64,000 nucleotides of DNA from positions 525,002 to 589,001 of the forward strand of contig JACBWW010000048.1 in the NCBI GenBank assembly GCA_020086605.1. The letters run 5' to 3'. Both the position numbers and the translations under genes were made by a program. Below are positions 1 through 11,102 of the stretch, in pieces. How positions within the stretch are numbered: position 1 is the stretch's first letter; each line of letters starts with the position of its first letter. Source of the stretch: Lanius collurio. Its lineage: Eukaryota; Chordata; Aves; Passeriformes; Laniidae. The notes below the pieces were generated by a model. That model did no database searches. It worked only from the letters and a program-made list of their open reading frames with translations, and was not told the DNA's origin.

Positions 1-3000
1 AAACCTGACGTACAAACGACGGTAGTGGGCTGCTTCTTCTCTAGATAAAACCCACCCTTTCTGCCATGCTATTAAGATGGTGCCAGAGAAGTTCTAAACA
101 ATAAAATCTGTTCAAAGTTTATTAATTCTTAGTGATGTTGCACCTGTTGTACCTTGTGGTGGCCTCAAGCCAACCCAACAGCTGTGGCTATCCCCCAAAC
201 ATGTTAACTCAAAACCTCACTGATGCCCTCCCCAGGAAATGCTATGACTCCTTTCTTACATGATTTGCATGTGTGCTCCTGAAACAGCTATATGCTGGTA
301 AATTAGTATTTCTAATACATTTGTCTCATAGTTTCTCAAAACTGCATTTTATACACAGCTATACGTTAAACTGTAAATTACTGCAGCAGGAGCTTCTTTT
401 TCTACTACTGTCACTTTTAACATCATATTTCAGCAGCAAATTCATTTCAAAGGGAACCATCAGAATCACAAACCATCTATAATGCCCAGCAATGTAAGAC
501 AAAATACTTTATTACTATTTAATGTATATTTTTTAACCAGGCCTGTTAAAAGCTATGAGTGTCAGCTTAAAAAAAATCCATAACAAACCAAAACCAAAAC
601 CAAGCAATCCTGCTTTTATTAGAAAAATAAACAACATAACTTGCACCAGAACTGTGAAATTAGGCTTTACTAGTAGACAGACACACAGAGAAATTACAAA
701 ATCCTATATGTCACCTACACTGTAGGAACTGTTCTAACAAGCTAAGAGAGAAATATATTTAAAAAAAAAAAAGAGAACTTACAACCTTTCACTTGTATTA
801 GTCCATATTATATATTTGATACCACCTGAGGTATTTCTCTCCCCCATGCAATAAAATTCTGTTAAGGAAACAGAAGATAATTAGTAAATGCTTTCACTTC
901 CTTCCCAGCAAAGTACCAGCAAGAATCAGCACTGAAATGTGAAAAGTGACAACTACGGCACATATCTTGGAAGCATGTGTTCCCTACAAAATGGGATAGG
1001 CTGCATCTGTACTATGAAAATGAATACAAAAAAAAAAACCAGCAGAGGGTATGATGCCACAGGTTGTACCAAATTCTGATACTCATTCCTGCAAAGATGT
1101 TGCCTTGATTTCTTAAAATTAATTAATATGAAAGAATGCTCACAAAAACACTAAGACTGCATTAAATGCATAATGCATTTAAAAATGGATCATGAACCTA
1201 TTTTATGCAACAAGCACTAATTTATAGGACACAAAATCTCAAGCATTCTTTCAATGCTTTCAAACTGTCCCTGAAAATGCAAGAAAGTATACAGCAATCC
1301 AGCTTCCCACCTAAGATGTCAACTGATTCTTTTATAGAACTTCCAAATATATTTTGCATATGCTTGGTTTGAAAGATAGATGTAGTCTACTGAAAGCAAC
1401 AAGACTACCTGCATCCTTAAAGTTACACATATAGTTTAAAACTACAGCATTGTTATTTTAATGTAAATAACTAAGTCCTACAGGTGACCTTGTCCAACTA
1501 AGAAAGGTTTCTACAGCAAGCCAAGAGACTGGAAACAAATTATATGCTTCATAAAGACAGATAACGCTGTCATCCATTAAAACATGATATAAAACCAATT
1601 AAAGTATTAAGTTTATGTTTTTACCACATTTGTAAAAGAATAACTCAAAAATAATAGCTGTAGTAATTTATTTTTTTTTTTTTTAAGGAATGCCCAAACT
1701 ATCAATAAGCCCTGACTAGATTTGTCACTTATAAAAACGTAACATGTTGTTTGTACTTCTCTTAAAAATACAGTACCTAACACCTTGAAAGCATTTTTTT
1801 TTCTGTTTTTGTTTTCATTATATAAAATGACCTAGCTCTTTAAAAAAAATAAATCATTAGTAAGTATGACAACATGAAATCAAGGTTACAAAAGATATTA
1901 TTATATAGCCATAAAATATATATGTATATATTACCTCTTTCCTTTATAGTTTATTTTAAATAACTGCTTTCCTTTTGATTCCTTACAATCATTTCATGTA
2001 ACATGAAAAAGCAAATCACTTCCTAAAAGTAAAATTCAAAAATAGTTTCTATTGTACAACAATTTGTAAATATAAGTATATGCTGAGACACATGTCCCAA
2101 ACAACTTTTACTCCACATGTAAAATAACTATTACCTGTTCTCAGTACAGCATCATTAACAAGTGCTCTAACATGAACATTCAGAGTTATGAACTTCAATC
2201 ATGGCATCTTAATGTTACAAGCATATTTCAGCTGTCAATTATGCTAAAGCATGTGCAGCAGTCCCACGTACTCCCATTCTTCCCCTTCTCCCCAGCCCCA
2301 TCCAACTCCAGCACACAACTCTTGTTATTTTGTCAGTCGGGTAATCTCTATACACACCTACTGTGCCCTCTCATTCAGACATACAATTCAAGGAACAAAA
2401 TGAATGTAGAAAAATATGTCTTAACAGCTAAGGTGCACTTTTTTCAGTAGATTTCGTATCACATAATATTATAATGTGAATAAGAAAACTAGTCTGAAAG
2501 CTTTACTTGAACCTGAGCTTGTTTTGGATCAAAAGGAATTCAGGCATAATTTAGACATTAGGCCAATTCAGAGATTAATTCTATAAACCCTAAGGATGAA
2601 TAAAATTTTGTTACCAAAACTTCTGCTTATTTTAATGGAAAAAACCATCCAGTCAGTGTGGCAAGGTGCACTGGCAAATTTTAATTGCATCTGCTCCATT
2701 GTTCCTGGACTACGGCTAACTTCAGCCTTCCAATGGCCATAAAATCCCACTGTTTGATATTTGTAACAAAAAAAATATATTTCTTTTTGATATTGAAATA
2801 GCTTTCCTCTTCATGACAAAGATGCAAATTATGTGGGAGGCAAAGAAAATATCTGAAGTAAATTAGTTTTGGAGTGAACAGGGTACCTTTAAACAGAATA
2901 ATGAACAGAAAGTTAAGTGTTACTCACATGAGTGTTCTCAGGAGTGCACAATAAAAGTTTTGGAATATTTTATTGAATTGAAAGTATAATTTTATGAGCA

Positions 3001-6000
3001 CTAACCAAAAACAGCTTATATTATTTCAAAAAGTTTCTGCTTATAACTAATAAAGTGTTTCAATACACACGATTTTCAAGATCTTACCATTCAATTCTGC
3101 AAATTGGATTGTGCATATTAATCCACCTGCCATAGGAGGATGTTCACCCTAAATGCAATTATCACAAAACATTGTTTAAAGCAAGGTGAACTAAAATACA
3201 TTTTGTGATCCATTTCCTCAGTTGCATCTCATGCAAACAGTTTCATTAGTTTTGGTGGATGTACCCTGAACTACTGCTCAGGGTCAGTTCGGTCAACCCC
3301 CCATCTCAAAAAGAGACCTACGGAAATTCACAGAGGGAATGCAAGTACTCAGTATTTACAGACTTACCCTTCCCCAGTGTAGTTTCCAAGCTAATCGCTA
3401 TCAGTGATTTAGAGTGGAAAATTCCAAACTGTGACGTAACTGGATGGTAAAAACTGACCCTTCCTCTTATGAAATCGACTGACATCATTTTTCTACTTTA
3501 TGCTATGGAAAATATACTATTACCCTTTTTCACTTACTTCAGTAAAAAAAAAAAGAAAAAAGTTTAAAACAGTTCACAGTTATTAACAGTCAGCGCTAAG
3601 ATTCCATATTTTGTAGATTACACTTGAATATTCTGCAATGCCTGTGAAATGAAGCATCAGCACTTGTTAGGAGATGCCCCCGGCTGGGCACAGTATCAGA
3701 TAAATAAGCAGAACATAGTGGGTTAAGGATAAAGTTATTCCTCAAAACAAACTGAATTTTATAATTTCAATACCTTGATTCTAAATATAAAGGGTTTTGG
3801 TTTATGTTCCAGGAATTTTGAAAATAATTTGAATTATAATGGAAAAAGAAAAATTCTTCCTTAATTCACACTGGAGAAATTATCTATATATGAATTAACT
3901 CTCTGGATCATAATAGCTTTTTGCAGATGACTCTTCAGCTCAATCGTTTAAATACGTATTTAGGCAACTAAAAATTTACTGTCAATTCCTATTATGTCAG
4001 TCCACATTATGGCGCTGTTACAGCATGCACATTTAAAGATTATTGAAAAAAATTACTGTTCATGTGCAGTATATAATTTGCAAAAGGTTAATCACTATTT
4101 TAAAACAATGAATGGAATTAACTCATAATGCAAAGCAGATGCCCCAAATGTTATTTTTAAAACAAAACATATTTAACTTATAAAAGAACAAAGAGGATCT
4201 AAATCTAGTCCTGTTGCTTAAAACCAGACAGGCATCATGGCTGTTTTGGACTCTTGTTTCACTGGCTCATACAATTTAGATAAAACTCAGTAGTTTCTAA
4301 TTACCCTCTGCTATCCTGCAGCCGTTAATGAATTTTTACAGCTAAACTTGTAAAGCTCCTCCATGACTAGGCAACACTGGCAATGGTGAAAGAGATTTAC
4401 ATGTACCTGACCAGCAGGGATTGCAGTAACAATTTAATATATCAATTAGGTAGTTCAAAAGGAAAATATTAAGATTCAATCCAGTGTATGAAAATTCTCT
4501 GCTTCGTATGCAATTCACTTTAGATGACCAGTCACAGAGATGGGCAAAAACAGCCATCTGGAATGATCTAGGAACAGGGGAAAACAGAAGAAATACTACA
4601 TGGCAGTCAAACCAGATTAGCATTTCCAACAAATATTCGGAACCTACTCCGGATTACAGAATACCAAGCAGGACAAGTTGTAAGTAAGAGTGCTTCGAGT
4701 GCATTTTGGTTTACAGTGCTGAGGAGAAGCCCTGGGTGGGCACAGCAGCCCCCCCAGCACAGCCCATAGGGATGGACACACTGTGGGGCACTTGCTCCAT
4801 ATGTCCAGGGGGCTCAGCAACCCCAGGCAGGGGCCTGTGGCTCTAGAAAGAGCATGGAAGCCTGAGACTGAACCAAGCATTTGAACAGAGATGGCAATAG
4901 TCTGAGGAAATAACACAGCTACCCACATAGCCCTTTCTTGTAAGTTAAGTTGATACAAACCTGACAATAAAACTGCTTTTTTACATAAACTACATCTGCC
5001 AATAAAAGGTTCCTTAAAAAAAAAAAAAAAGGAACAACAACAACAACAAAAAAACCTACGCAAAACTTCACCAATATTCATAGCTGTAAGATAAAGGAGG
5101 ACTTAATCAAATTGAATATTTGAGGCAGATCATGTGAAGCAATCAGGGAAAGAAATGTCCCCCTGCCCATCACTAACAGGCCCTCAGCTCCCTGAACGGG
5201 AACAGCATCGGCAGCACATCTCGACAGGCAGCCAGCGTTCACAGCGAAGTGTTCCCTTCCAAAGTATCAGATACCCTGCTACTGCCAGTGACTCAGTATC
5301 AGATTAAAGGGAAAATGCTTCTGTTCTGTTGCAATAAGTATGGTCCAAGGATCTCAGTTTTTAAACTACAATATTTACCATTAAATGCATAATGCAAGAT
5401 GGATATTAATATTATGAGCAACTGGAGTCTTTGATTTTGTTTAAGTCTAAGGAAACCACTTCCCTAGCTTTTATTCTTTCTTTATAGTTACTACAATTTA
5501 TCTTCTGGCCTTCCAGAAGTCATCTTTGCTTGTAAAGCCTTCCACATTTCTGCTGATTATATTTTAATAATCTGTGGCAAGAAGGAAGGTCATCAATATA
5601 AACCACAGGTACTATATATTTGACATTCCTTCCAGCTGCACTTGCTGACCTGTTCATTTGAAGTATCTCTGATCTGTACTAACCTATCTGGGTGAGATAC
5701 TCCTTTAATTAATACAAACAGGAAAAAAAAAAGCTATGCAAGCATGCAGTATTCAGTAAACAAGGACATGGTAGGTCCACATTATTTGAGGGAAGCAGAA
5801 GCTAGAAGAGAGGGACTGAATAACTGTCGTGTAAGATAGGCTTTGAAGAGAATTGTTTCATTTCAGCATCTTTCCCCTTAATACCGAAAAATCAATTAGG
5901 TTGTTTTCCAAAAATTGTAAATATCTTCCAAAGGCTGCAAATAATTCCTTGCTTTAAGTATGAATGTCAATGAACTCATTCAAAATCATCTTCAAATGTC

Positions 6001-6239
6001 AGAAAAGATTAACATATCCTGATCACAAGAAGGGAGGTCAGAAGAAAGTGCACGCTTTTAGCCTTTACTACGATGGGCACAATCCAAAGACAGACTAAGT
6101 CTATGGGAAAACTCTAGAAAGGGACCCAGCATGGCAAAATTCCACAACAAGTGCTCAAAACACAAGAGACCAGAAACAATCTGGGATCAATAGCTTCCAG
6201 GTCATTAATCCTAGGCAGGTGACATCCAGTGCACAGTTC

Positions 6240-6560
6240 GCTACTCTTTTTCACCCACACATTCAAGAAATCTGACTCGATTGGCATCTAGTAGCTCTAA
6301 ATATTTTCCATGTTTTGCCTTTATCCTTCCCCTATTTGTTTGGCATATGGCTTTCTAGCATCCCATTAATGTCAAACCATTTAATCGGAATGTAAGCTAA
6401 ATGCACACTTTGCTATTTCCTGGATTTCTGTTTGGCGGCCAGTGCTTTTTATGAGGAAAATAAAAGCAAAGGTCAGCATGACCAGAAAAGAAAAGTCATC
6501 TTCCATAACGGAAGCTTATTTTCCCAGTGAACTGATACACAAGCCTAGTTTGGAAAAAGG
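6240..6560. promoter_or_regulatory. candidate conserved intronic element
   Basis: This stretch is not simple-sequence and not recognisable as a transposon. It has a mixed composition with homeodomain-type ATTTAATCGG/CATTAATG cores and a TTTGGCGGCCAG block, in contrast to the A/T-run-rich DNA around it. Called from texture only. Confidence 0.3.
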
Positions 6561-6859
6561 TCCTTTAGTATCATGTTATTATTAGTAGTATCACAAATAA
6601 ACACAGAAACCAATTCACTTTACAGACCTCTACATTAAGCATTCAATAGAAAATCCCTTGGTGTTTTATTGATTTTTGTTTTATTGATTTTTTTAAATAG
6701 CAATATCACAGTTAAAATGTATAATTTTGGTGAAACATATCTAAAACTTTTCCATCTCAAAATAAGTTATTACAAATTATTTTCACAGCAACTGGCAACT
6801 AACGATTCAATCCATTTAAAGAACAACAAAGTAATGGCTTTATTTGGATGCCTTTTGTG

Positions 6860-7190
6860 ATTAAATAACATATTAACCTTGATGAAGCTTTCCAAAAAGG
6901 GATTAGAGTACTCGAGTGCATCAGCTGATTATGAGACAAATATAACAGTGATAAGATGCTGGTTCAAAATTTTTGAATCTGATGAGTATAACAATTTAGC
7001 CGCTAGGAAGGAATTGGCTCTTATAGCTTCCATCTCAACAGTAAAGTGTCCACCCGGGATACAAAAAGACATCACCCAGCTAAAGTATGCAGTAAGTGGG
7101 AGTCAGGAAAGGTCGCTCAAATCACTAAACTGAGCAGACCAAAATACCCTGCATAATTACTGTAATGTCAGAAATAATTAAAAATAATTT
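6860..7190. promoter_or_regulatory. candidate conserved intronic element
   Basis: Balanced, repeat-free sequence with CAGCTGATTATGAG, scattered CpGs and TAATTA-like cores. An 84-codon plus-strand ORF (6,879-7,133) crosses it, but it resembles no protein I know and has no splice signals that would place it in a gene. I read the block as a possible enhancer. Confidence 0.3.
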
Positions 7191-7814
7191 GTAAAGAAAG
7201 AAGAATTAAATGTATAAGAGGGAAAACCCAGAAAGCAAATACAGATTTATCTTCCCATTATACCACCCATTTTGACTAAAACTCACTGACCCACTTTGCT
7301 TTATTCGTCTATACTGTAATAATACATTTTGCATACCTATTGTATATCCTTTCCATTAATTTAGTTGCTTAATGGATGTATAAGTAAGTCTACTACAATT
7401 ACGCTTTTTAAAGGTCAAATCCTACTCACTTCTGAACCCACTACTGTAATTTCTACTACACTAGATGATAACACAGCAGACCTCACGAACAGCTGAAACA
7501 CAGCCGATTCTGTGCTGTTGACATAATCAAGCCATGTTACAACCAGGCTGCCAAACCTTTTTATAATCCTGCCAAGTCCAGGAATTGGTGTCTCCATACT
7601 CCCCCAACTCCCCCCCTCAAAAAGAAAAAAAAAAAAGTTTCTGTATTTCTTAATTCTACATGTTCAAATTAAAATTCACACGGTATGATTGTGGCAAACT
7701 AAAACTTCCATGAGTTTATTTTAAGGACCAAATCTTAGAACTCTTGCAGAGTTATTATAAGTTACACACCACACGGACACACACACAAAAAAACTCCAGC
7801 CCAACAATTGTCTA

Positions 7815-8010
7815 AGCGCAGCTATTAATATTCATGTTGATTCCACATGAAACAACAGCAGAGTTACCCGAGCAGCTACAGTTATGTCAGCGCTTGGAAG
7901 TTATTCCAGGCTGTTTTGTCCTGCTGTCCTGAATATTCAGGAACTTCAACAATTCATCCAGCAACAGCTACCACAGAGTAAGTGCTCTGCTTCGCCTGGC
8001 TCTATGCTAA
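7815..8010. promoter_or_regulatory. candidate conserved element next to the CpG island
   Basis: Dense, repeat-free sequence containing CTATTAATATTCATG, GATTCCACATGA and ATGCTAATGA (octamer/homeodomain-like). It also contains an exon-shaped segment at 7,910-7,977, discussed in the findings. Confidence 0.35.
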
Positions 8011-8134
8011 TGACTGCCAGGCACCCTCTGCTGAATCGGGGGAATGAAGGGAGGGAGAGGGGAATGGCACACCCCCCGCCATAGGGGACAGGACGGGACG
8101 GGCAGGAGCACGGCATCGCGTGGGGTTAATTCCC

Positions 8135-8140
8135 CACGTG
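8135..8140. promoter_or_regulatory. CACGTG E-box
   Basis: Canonical palindromic E-box (MYC/USF/bHLH type) about 35 bases from the IRF-like motif, at the intronic edge of the CpG island. A short motif, so low weight. Confidence 0.3.
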
Positions 8141-8174
8141 TTGGTCGTTGCTGCACCTTGAAATCTGACAATAG

Positions 8175-8185
8175 GAAAGTGAAAC
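8175..8185 (+). promoter_or_regulatory. IRF/ISRE-like motif
   Basis: GAAAGTGAAAC fits the GAAANNGAAA consensus bound by IRF proteins. It lies in intron 1 at the downstream edge of the CpG island. A motif match only. Confidence 0.35.
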
Positions 8186-9553
8186 GAGCCCTGTCTGTTT
8201 GTTTGGGTGTATTGGAAGTAGCATCGGGACATCGTCCACGACCTCCTCTGTGAGAAGTTCCCGCCGCCCCTCCAGCGCGGCAGAGCCCGACCACCCCGCC
8301 CCCGCCCGAGGCAGGGGGAGCCCCCGGGAACTGGAGGCACTTCCGACCGCTCTGATCTCGGGGTCACGGCAGTTAGGCGATCCCTTCTTATCGAGCAGAT
8401 TCAGCCCTATAACCTACAGATTGAGAGATAACAGCCCCATGCTTTCGCCCTCCGTTTGCAAAGGCGGCTGCTATTGCATCAGGAATTTCCTCTTTTGCCA
8501 GCTCCTTCAATCCCCCCGACACTCTTCCCCGGTTGTGGCAAGTTTGGGGCTCACCTCCCCCCCGCGGTCTCCCTGGCCCTCGGGGTGCGGAGATATCCCC
8601 GCACCGTCCGCAGCCGCAGCGCTGCTCCCGCCCCCGGCGCCGTCCCCGCCACCGCGCCCGCGTTACTCTGCGCGGTAGCAGGATCCAGCTTTCCCAAATC
8701 CCTGCCGCGCTCCCCGTCTCCTCCTCCCCGACTGGCAGGGGCCTGAAGCTGCTCGCACCTGCTCCTCGGGGACCGACACCCCCATCCCCGCCCCCCATCG
8801 AGGAAGCAGCCCAGCCCGGCCGCCTGGCACTTCTCCCCACTACCCCACAGCAAAGCCGCCGCCACCTCCTCCTCCTCCTCGCCGTCTTCCCGCCCTCCCT
8901 TCACCTCCCCCGTTCGCCATGTGGCAACTGCCTTACAGCCCTACACAAAAAGTGCGCGTGCCCCCTCGGATGTGTGACAGCAGCTGATGGCCAAGAGGCC
9001 TCCATCGCCCCGGAAGGGGCCCGACGCCCGGGCAGCTCCGCGCCCCATCCCAGTTAACGCGACACCCCAGTGTCTATGTCGCCGTCCCCCCATCAGGACC
9101 GCTCCCCGCCCACTCCCGTGCATCGTTCGGGCGGCTTTTTCCCAGGGTTGCCCGCTTTAAAGATACATCCAAGGATAAACTTCAGCAGGGGGTTCGGTCA
9201 GAAAGCACTTTCTGGTCCCTTCCCACCCCCGCCGGCCCTCCGGTCCCGCGCTGCATTGCCCGCGGTCACCCCTAGCCCCCGGCACGCCTCGGCCCGAGGG
9301 GCAGGGAAGGGGACAATGACAGGGCGACACTTGCAGGGCGCAGCGGGAGGGGGGCACAAACATGCCTTCTCTTTCCCCCTCTGTCCCTCCGTCCCACCAA
9401 GAAGCTGCGCCGCTGGCTGCGGAGAAGGCCGGCTGGGTGCCGGGGCAGCGCGGGAGGGGGCAGCGGGAAGCGGCGCAGCGCCCGCCCGGACCGCACCGCG
9501 CGGGGGTGGGACGGGGGCGGCGGCGGCGGCAACAAGCCCCACTAACGCGTTTA

Positions 9554-9930
9554 NNNNNNNNNNNNNNNNNNNNNNNNNNNNNNNNNNNNNNNNNNNNNNN
9601 NNNNNNNNNNNNNNNNNNNNNNNNNNNNNNNNNNNNNNNNNNNNNNNNNNNNNNNNNNNNNNNNNNNNNNNNNNNNNNNNNNNNNNNNNNNNNNNNNNNN
9701 NNNNNNNNNNNNNNNNNNNNNNNNNNNNNNNNNNNNNNNNNNNNNNNNNNNNNNNNNNNNNNNNNNNNNNNNNNNNNNNNNNNNNNNNNNNNNNNNNNNN
9801 NNNNNNNNNNNNNNNNNNNNNNNNNNNNNNNNNNNNNNNNNNNNNNNNNNNNNNNNNNNNNNNNNNNNNNNNNNNNNNNNNNNNNNNNNNNNNNNNNNNN
9901 NNNNNNNNNNNNNNNNNNNNNNNNNNNNNN
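9554..9930. other. assembly gap (377 N)
   Basis: This is an uninterrupted run of N inside intron 1, 40 bases past the exon 1 donor dinucleotide, within extremely GC-rich sequence (poly-G and CGG-rich flanks). The gap size may be an estimate rather than a measured length. Long ORFs drawn across it are not real. Confidence 0.99.
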
Positions 9931-9965
9931 TGGGGGGGGCGGCGGGGCGCGCGTGTGCCTTGCGG

Positions 9966-9975
9966 CGCTTACCTG
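9966..9975 (-). other. DACH1: DACH1 exon 1 splice donor
   Basis: Read on the minus strand the boundary is CAG|GTAAGC, with the last exon base at 9,973 and GT at 9,972-9,971. It is a near-consensus U2 donor. It falls exactly where the vertebrate DACH1 protein continues into a Ser codon, and reading on into the intron gives a stop within two codons. Confidence 0.93.
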
Positions 9976-10703
9976 GCGTTGGTGCAGTCGTTGTAGAGGG
10001 TCTCGAAATCCTTCCTGGAGATGAGTTTGCAGCGGTTGACCCCGGGCTGGATGGCCCCCAGCCCCCTCAGGATGCGGACCTGCTCCACGTTGCAGACAAC
10101 GGGCGTGATCTCGAGCCGCTTCAGCTTGGTGTAGACCGTGTGCAAGCCCCCCACCAAGTGCTTCAGGAAGAGGTCGAAAGCCTGGGGCAGGCAGATGAGC
10201 TCGCAGCCCTCCACGGTGAAGGAGGCCACTTTGGCCCCCCTCAGATCCACCATCTTGCACTCGTTATTCTGGGGGGTGTTCTCCACCGGGGATGGGGTCG
10301 AGTACACGGGCTTGCCGGGCAGGTTGCCGGCCGCGCTGGCCGCGCTGGCATTGGGAGTGGAGGTGCTGCTGCTGCCGCCGCCGCTGCTGCTGCCGCCGCC
10401 GCCGGTGCCCAGGCTGGGGCTGCCGCCGCCGCCGCCGCTGCCGTTACCGCCGCCGCCGCTGGTGGTGGAGGTGACTGTGGCCGCCGCTGCCGCCGCCGCC
10501 GCTGCGATGGGCTCCGGCCGGAATAGGTTTGTCCCCGAAGCGGCCGGCGGGGGAGCGATGGACGGAGACGGAGAGGAGGTGGCCGACGACGAGGTGGCCG
10601 ACGACGAGGTGGTGGTGGTGGTGGTGCAGGCGGCAGAAGTTGAGACCGGAGGCTGAGGGGGGACCAGCTGGGTCGGAGGGATCAAAGCAGCCGGTACGGC
10701 CAT
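9973..10703 (-). CDS. DACH1: DACH1 exon 1 (N-terminal part of dachshund homolog 1)
   Basis: DACH1 is a nuclear transcriptional co-regulator of the retinal determination network (with SIX and EYA) and related to SKI/SNO. The exon encodes 243 full residues from ATG (10,703-10,701, context ACCATGG with A at -3 and G at +4). Residues 1-20 begin MAVPAALIPPTQLVPP, the typical vertebrate DACH1 start. Residues 21-126 are low complexity: Thr run (27-32), Ser/Thr/Ala, nine Ala (67-75), then Gly- and Ser-rich tracts. From about residue 130 (GKPVYSTPSPVENTPQ) the sequence is essentially the invariant vertebrate protein and enters the Ski/Sno/Dac DNA-binding fold (about 148-243), ending NDCTNA. The serine codon AG|N is split at the donor (phase 2). 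The homopolymer tracts look shorter than in the human protein as I remember it. Remaining exons lie beyond the left edge, so this entry is partial. Identification is by protein recognition and is very secure; the exact start is supported by the Kozak match and by family similarity. Confidence 0.97.
10576..10605 (-). repeat. 15-bp tandem duplication inside DACH1 exon 1
   Basis: The plus-strand unit GAGGTGGCCGACGAC occurs twice in perfect tandem and is followed by a partial third copy that runs into GTG repeats. It encodes the doubled Ser-Ser-Ser-Ala-Thr block near residues 33-43 of DACH1. The reading frame is kept. Confidence 0.95.
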
Positions 10704-10705
10704 GG

Positions 10706-10711
10706 TCACAT
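10706..10711 (-). promoter_or_regulatory. start-stop upstream AUG-UGA
   Basis: On the minus strand an ATG is followed immediately by TGA, and the DACH1 ATG begins two bases after that stop (ATGTGACCATGG). The upstream ATG has a weak context (T at -3). Minimal start-stop elements can hold ribosomes and lower or time main-ORF translation. The motif is seen directly; the effect is inferred. Confidence 0.6.
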
Positions 10712-10781
10712 ATACGGCGGAGGGGGCAGGGGGAGGGGGGGAAAGTTCCCACACACACACGCAGGGGAAAGGGGAAAAATT

Positions 10782-10812
10782 AAAAAAAAAAAAAATTATT
10801 AAAAAAAAAAAA
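10782..10812 (-). repeat. paired A/T runs in the 5' leader
   Basis: On the plus strand 14 A, then TTATT, then 12 A. In the DACH1 transcript this is U12-AAUAA-U14, about 80-110 bases before the start codon, in an otherwise GC- and CU-rich leader. Confidence 0.8.
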
Positions 10813-11028
10813 GAGGAAAGAAGGGAGGAGGGGGGCGAAGAAGGGGGGGATAACCCCAGATCAGGTGCTGCGGCGAGCGAGAGAGCAGGGGGCAGAGTGA
10901 GAGAGAGAACGCACAAAGTGTCCCGCAAGTGGGGACGGAGGAGGAGGAGGAGGAGGAGAAGTCCGCTCCGGGCGGCGGGGCTGGGGCCGAGGGGAGGGGG
11001 AGGGCAGTTTCTTTTTGTGGTCCTTGCT

Positions 11029-11100
11029 CTAGCACCACGTTAAAGACGAAGGTGAAAAGGAGGAGGTTTGAAGGACTTCGGTTCTCTCTGGCAAGTACAT
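11029..11100 (-). CDS. possible upstream ORF, 23 residues
   Basis: A minus-strand ATG at 11,100 opens a frame of 23 codons ending at TAG (11,031-11,029), about 325 bases before the DACH1 start. The encoded peptide begins MYLPERTEVLQTS and matches nothing I know. It matters only if transcription starts upstream of 11,100, which cannot be told from the sequence. Confidence 0.25.
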   Translation of the reverse strand: MYLPERTEVLQTSSFSPSSLTWC

Positions 11101-11102
11101 TG

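Larger units (their letters stand above)
1..9972 (-). other. DACH1: 5' portion of DACH1 intron 1
   Basis: Everything left of the exon 1 donor is intron 1 of the minus-strand gene. No second exon is visible, as expected, because DACH1 intron 1 is very long in other vertebrates. Bases 1 to about 7,800 are AT-rich with A/T runs and no recognisable coding sequence. ORFs there are under 150 codons and unlike any family I know. Possible conserved noncoding stretches lie at 6,240-6,560, 6,860-7,190 and 7,815-8,010, listed separately. Confidence 0.85.
10704..11100 (-). other. DACH1: DACH1 5' leader (approximate)
   Basis: This is the region directly upstream of the start codon on the minus strand. 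The transcription start is not visible in the sequence; about 11,100 is only a guess from typical leader length. It is purine/pyrimidine-asymmetric: CU-rich on the mRNA strand, with CTCCTC repeats and a U-rich tract at 10,782-10,812. An open frame extends upstream of the DACH1 ATG, but the first start codon available in it is TTG, so I do not extend the protein. Confidence 0.55.

Noticed and set aside
4644..5081. 145-codon minus-strand ORF inside intron 1
   Set aside because: Its start contains Phe and Cys runs from an A-rich and AAC-repeat tract. No domain, and no splice context that fits DACH1.
8199..9057. Several overlapping Pro/Arg/Ala-rich ORFs of 96-174 codons
   Set aside because: GC-rich CpG-island sequence has few stop codons. 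The frames overlap on both strands and have no family resemblance.
9070..10260. Long ORFs (220-367 codons) on both strands across the assembly gap
   Set aside because: They are continuous only because N is read as open, and they cross the DACH1 intron boundary.
9969..10928. 319-codon minus-strand frame extending DACH1 upstream of its ATG
   Set aside because: The extra 75 codons begin at TTG, not ATG, and are a translated leader (Phe and Ser/Pro runs from the U-rich tract). The ATG at 10,703 has the strong context and the family-typical start.
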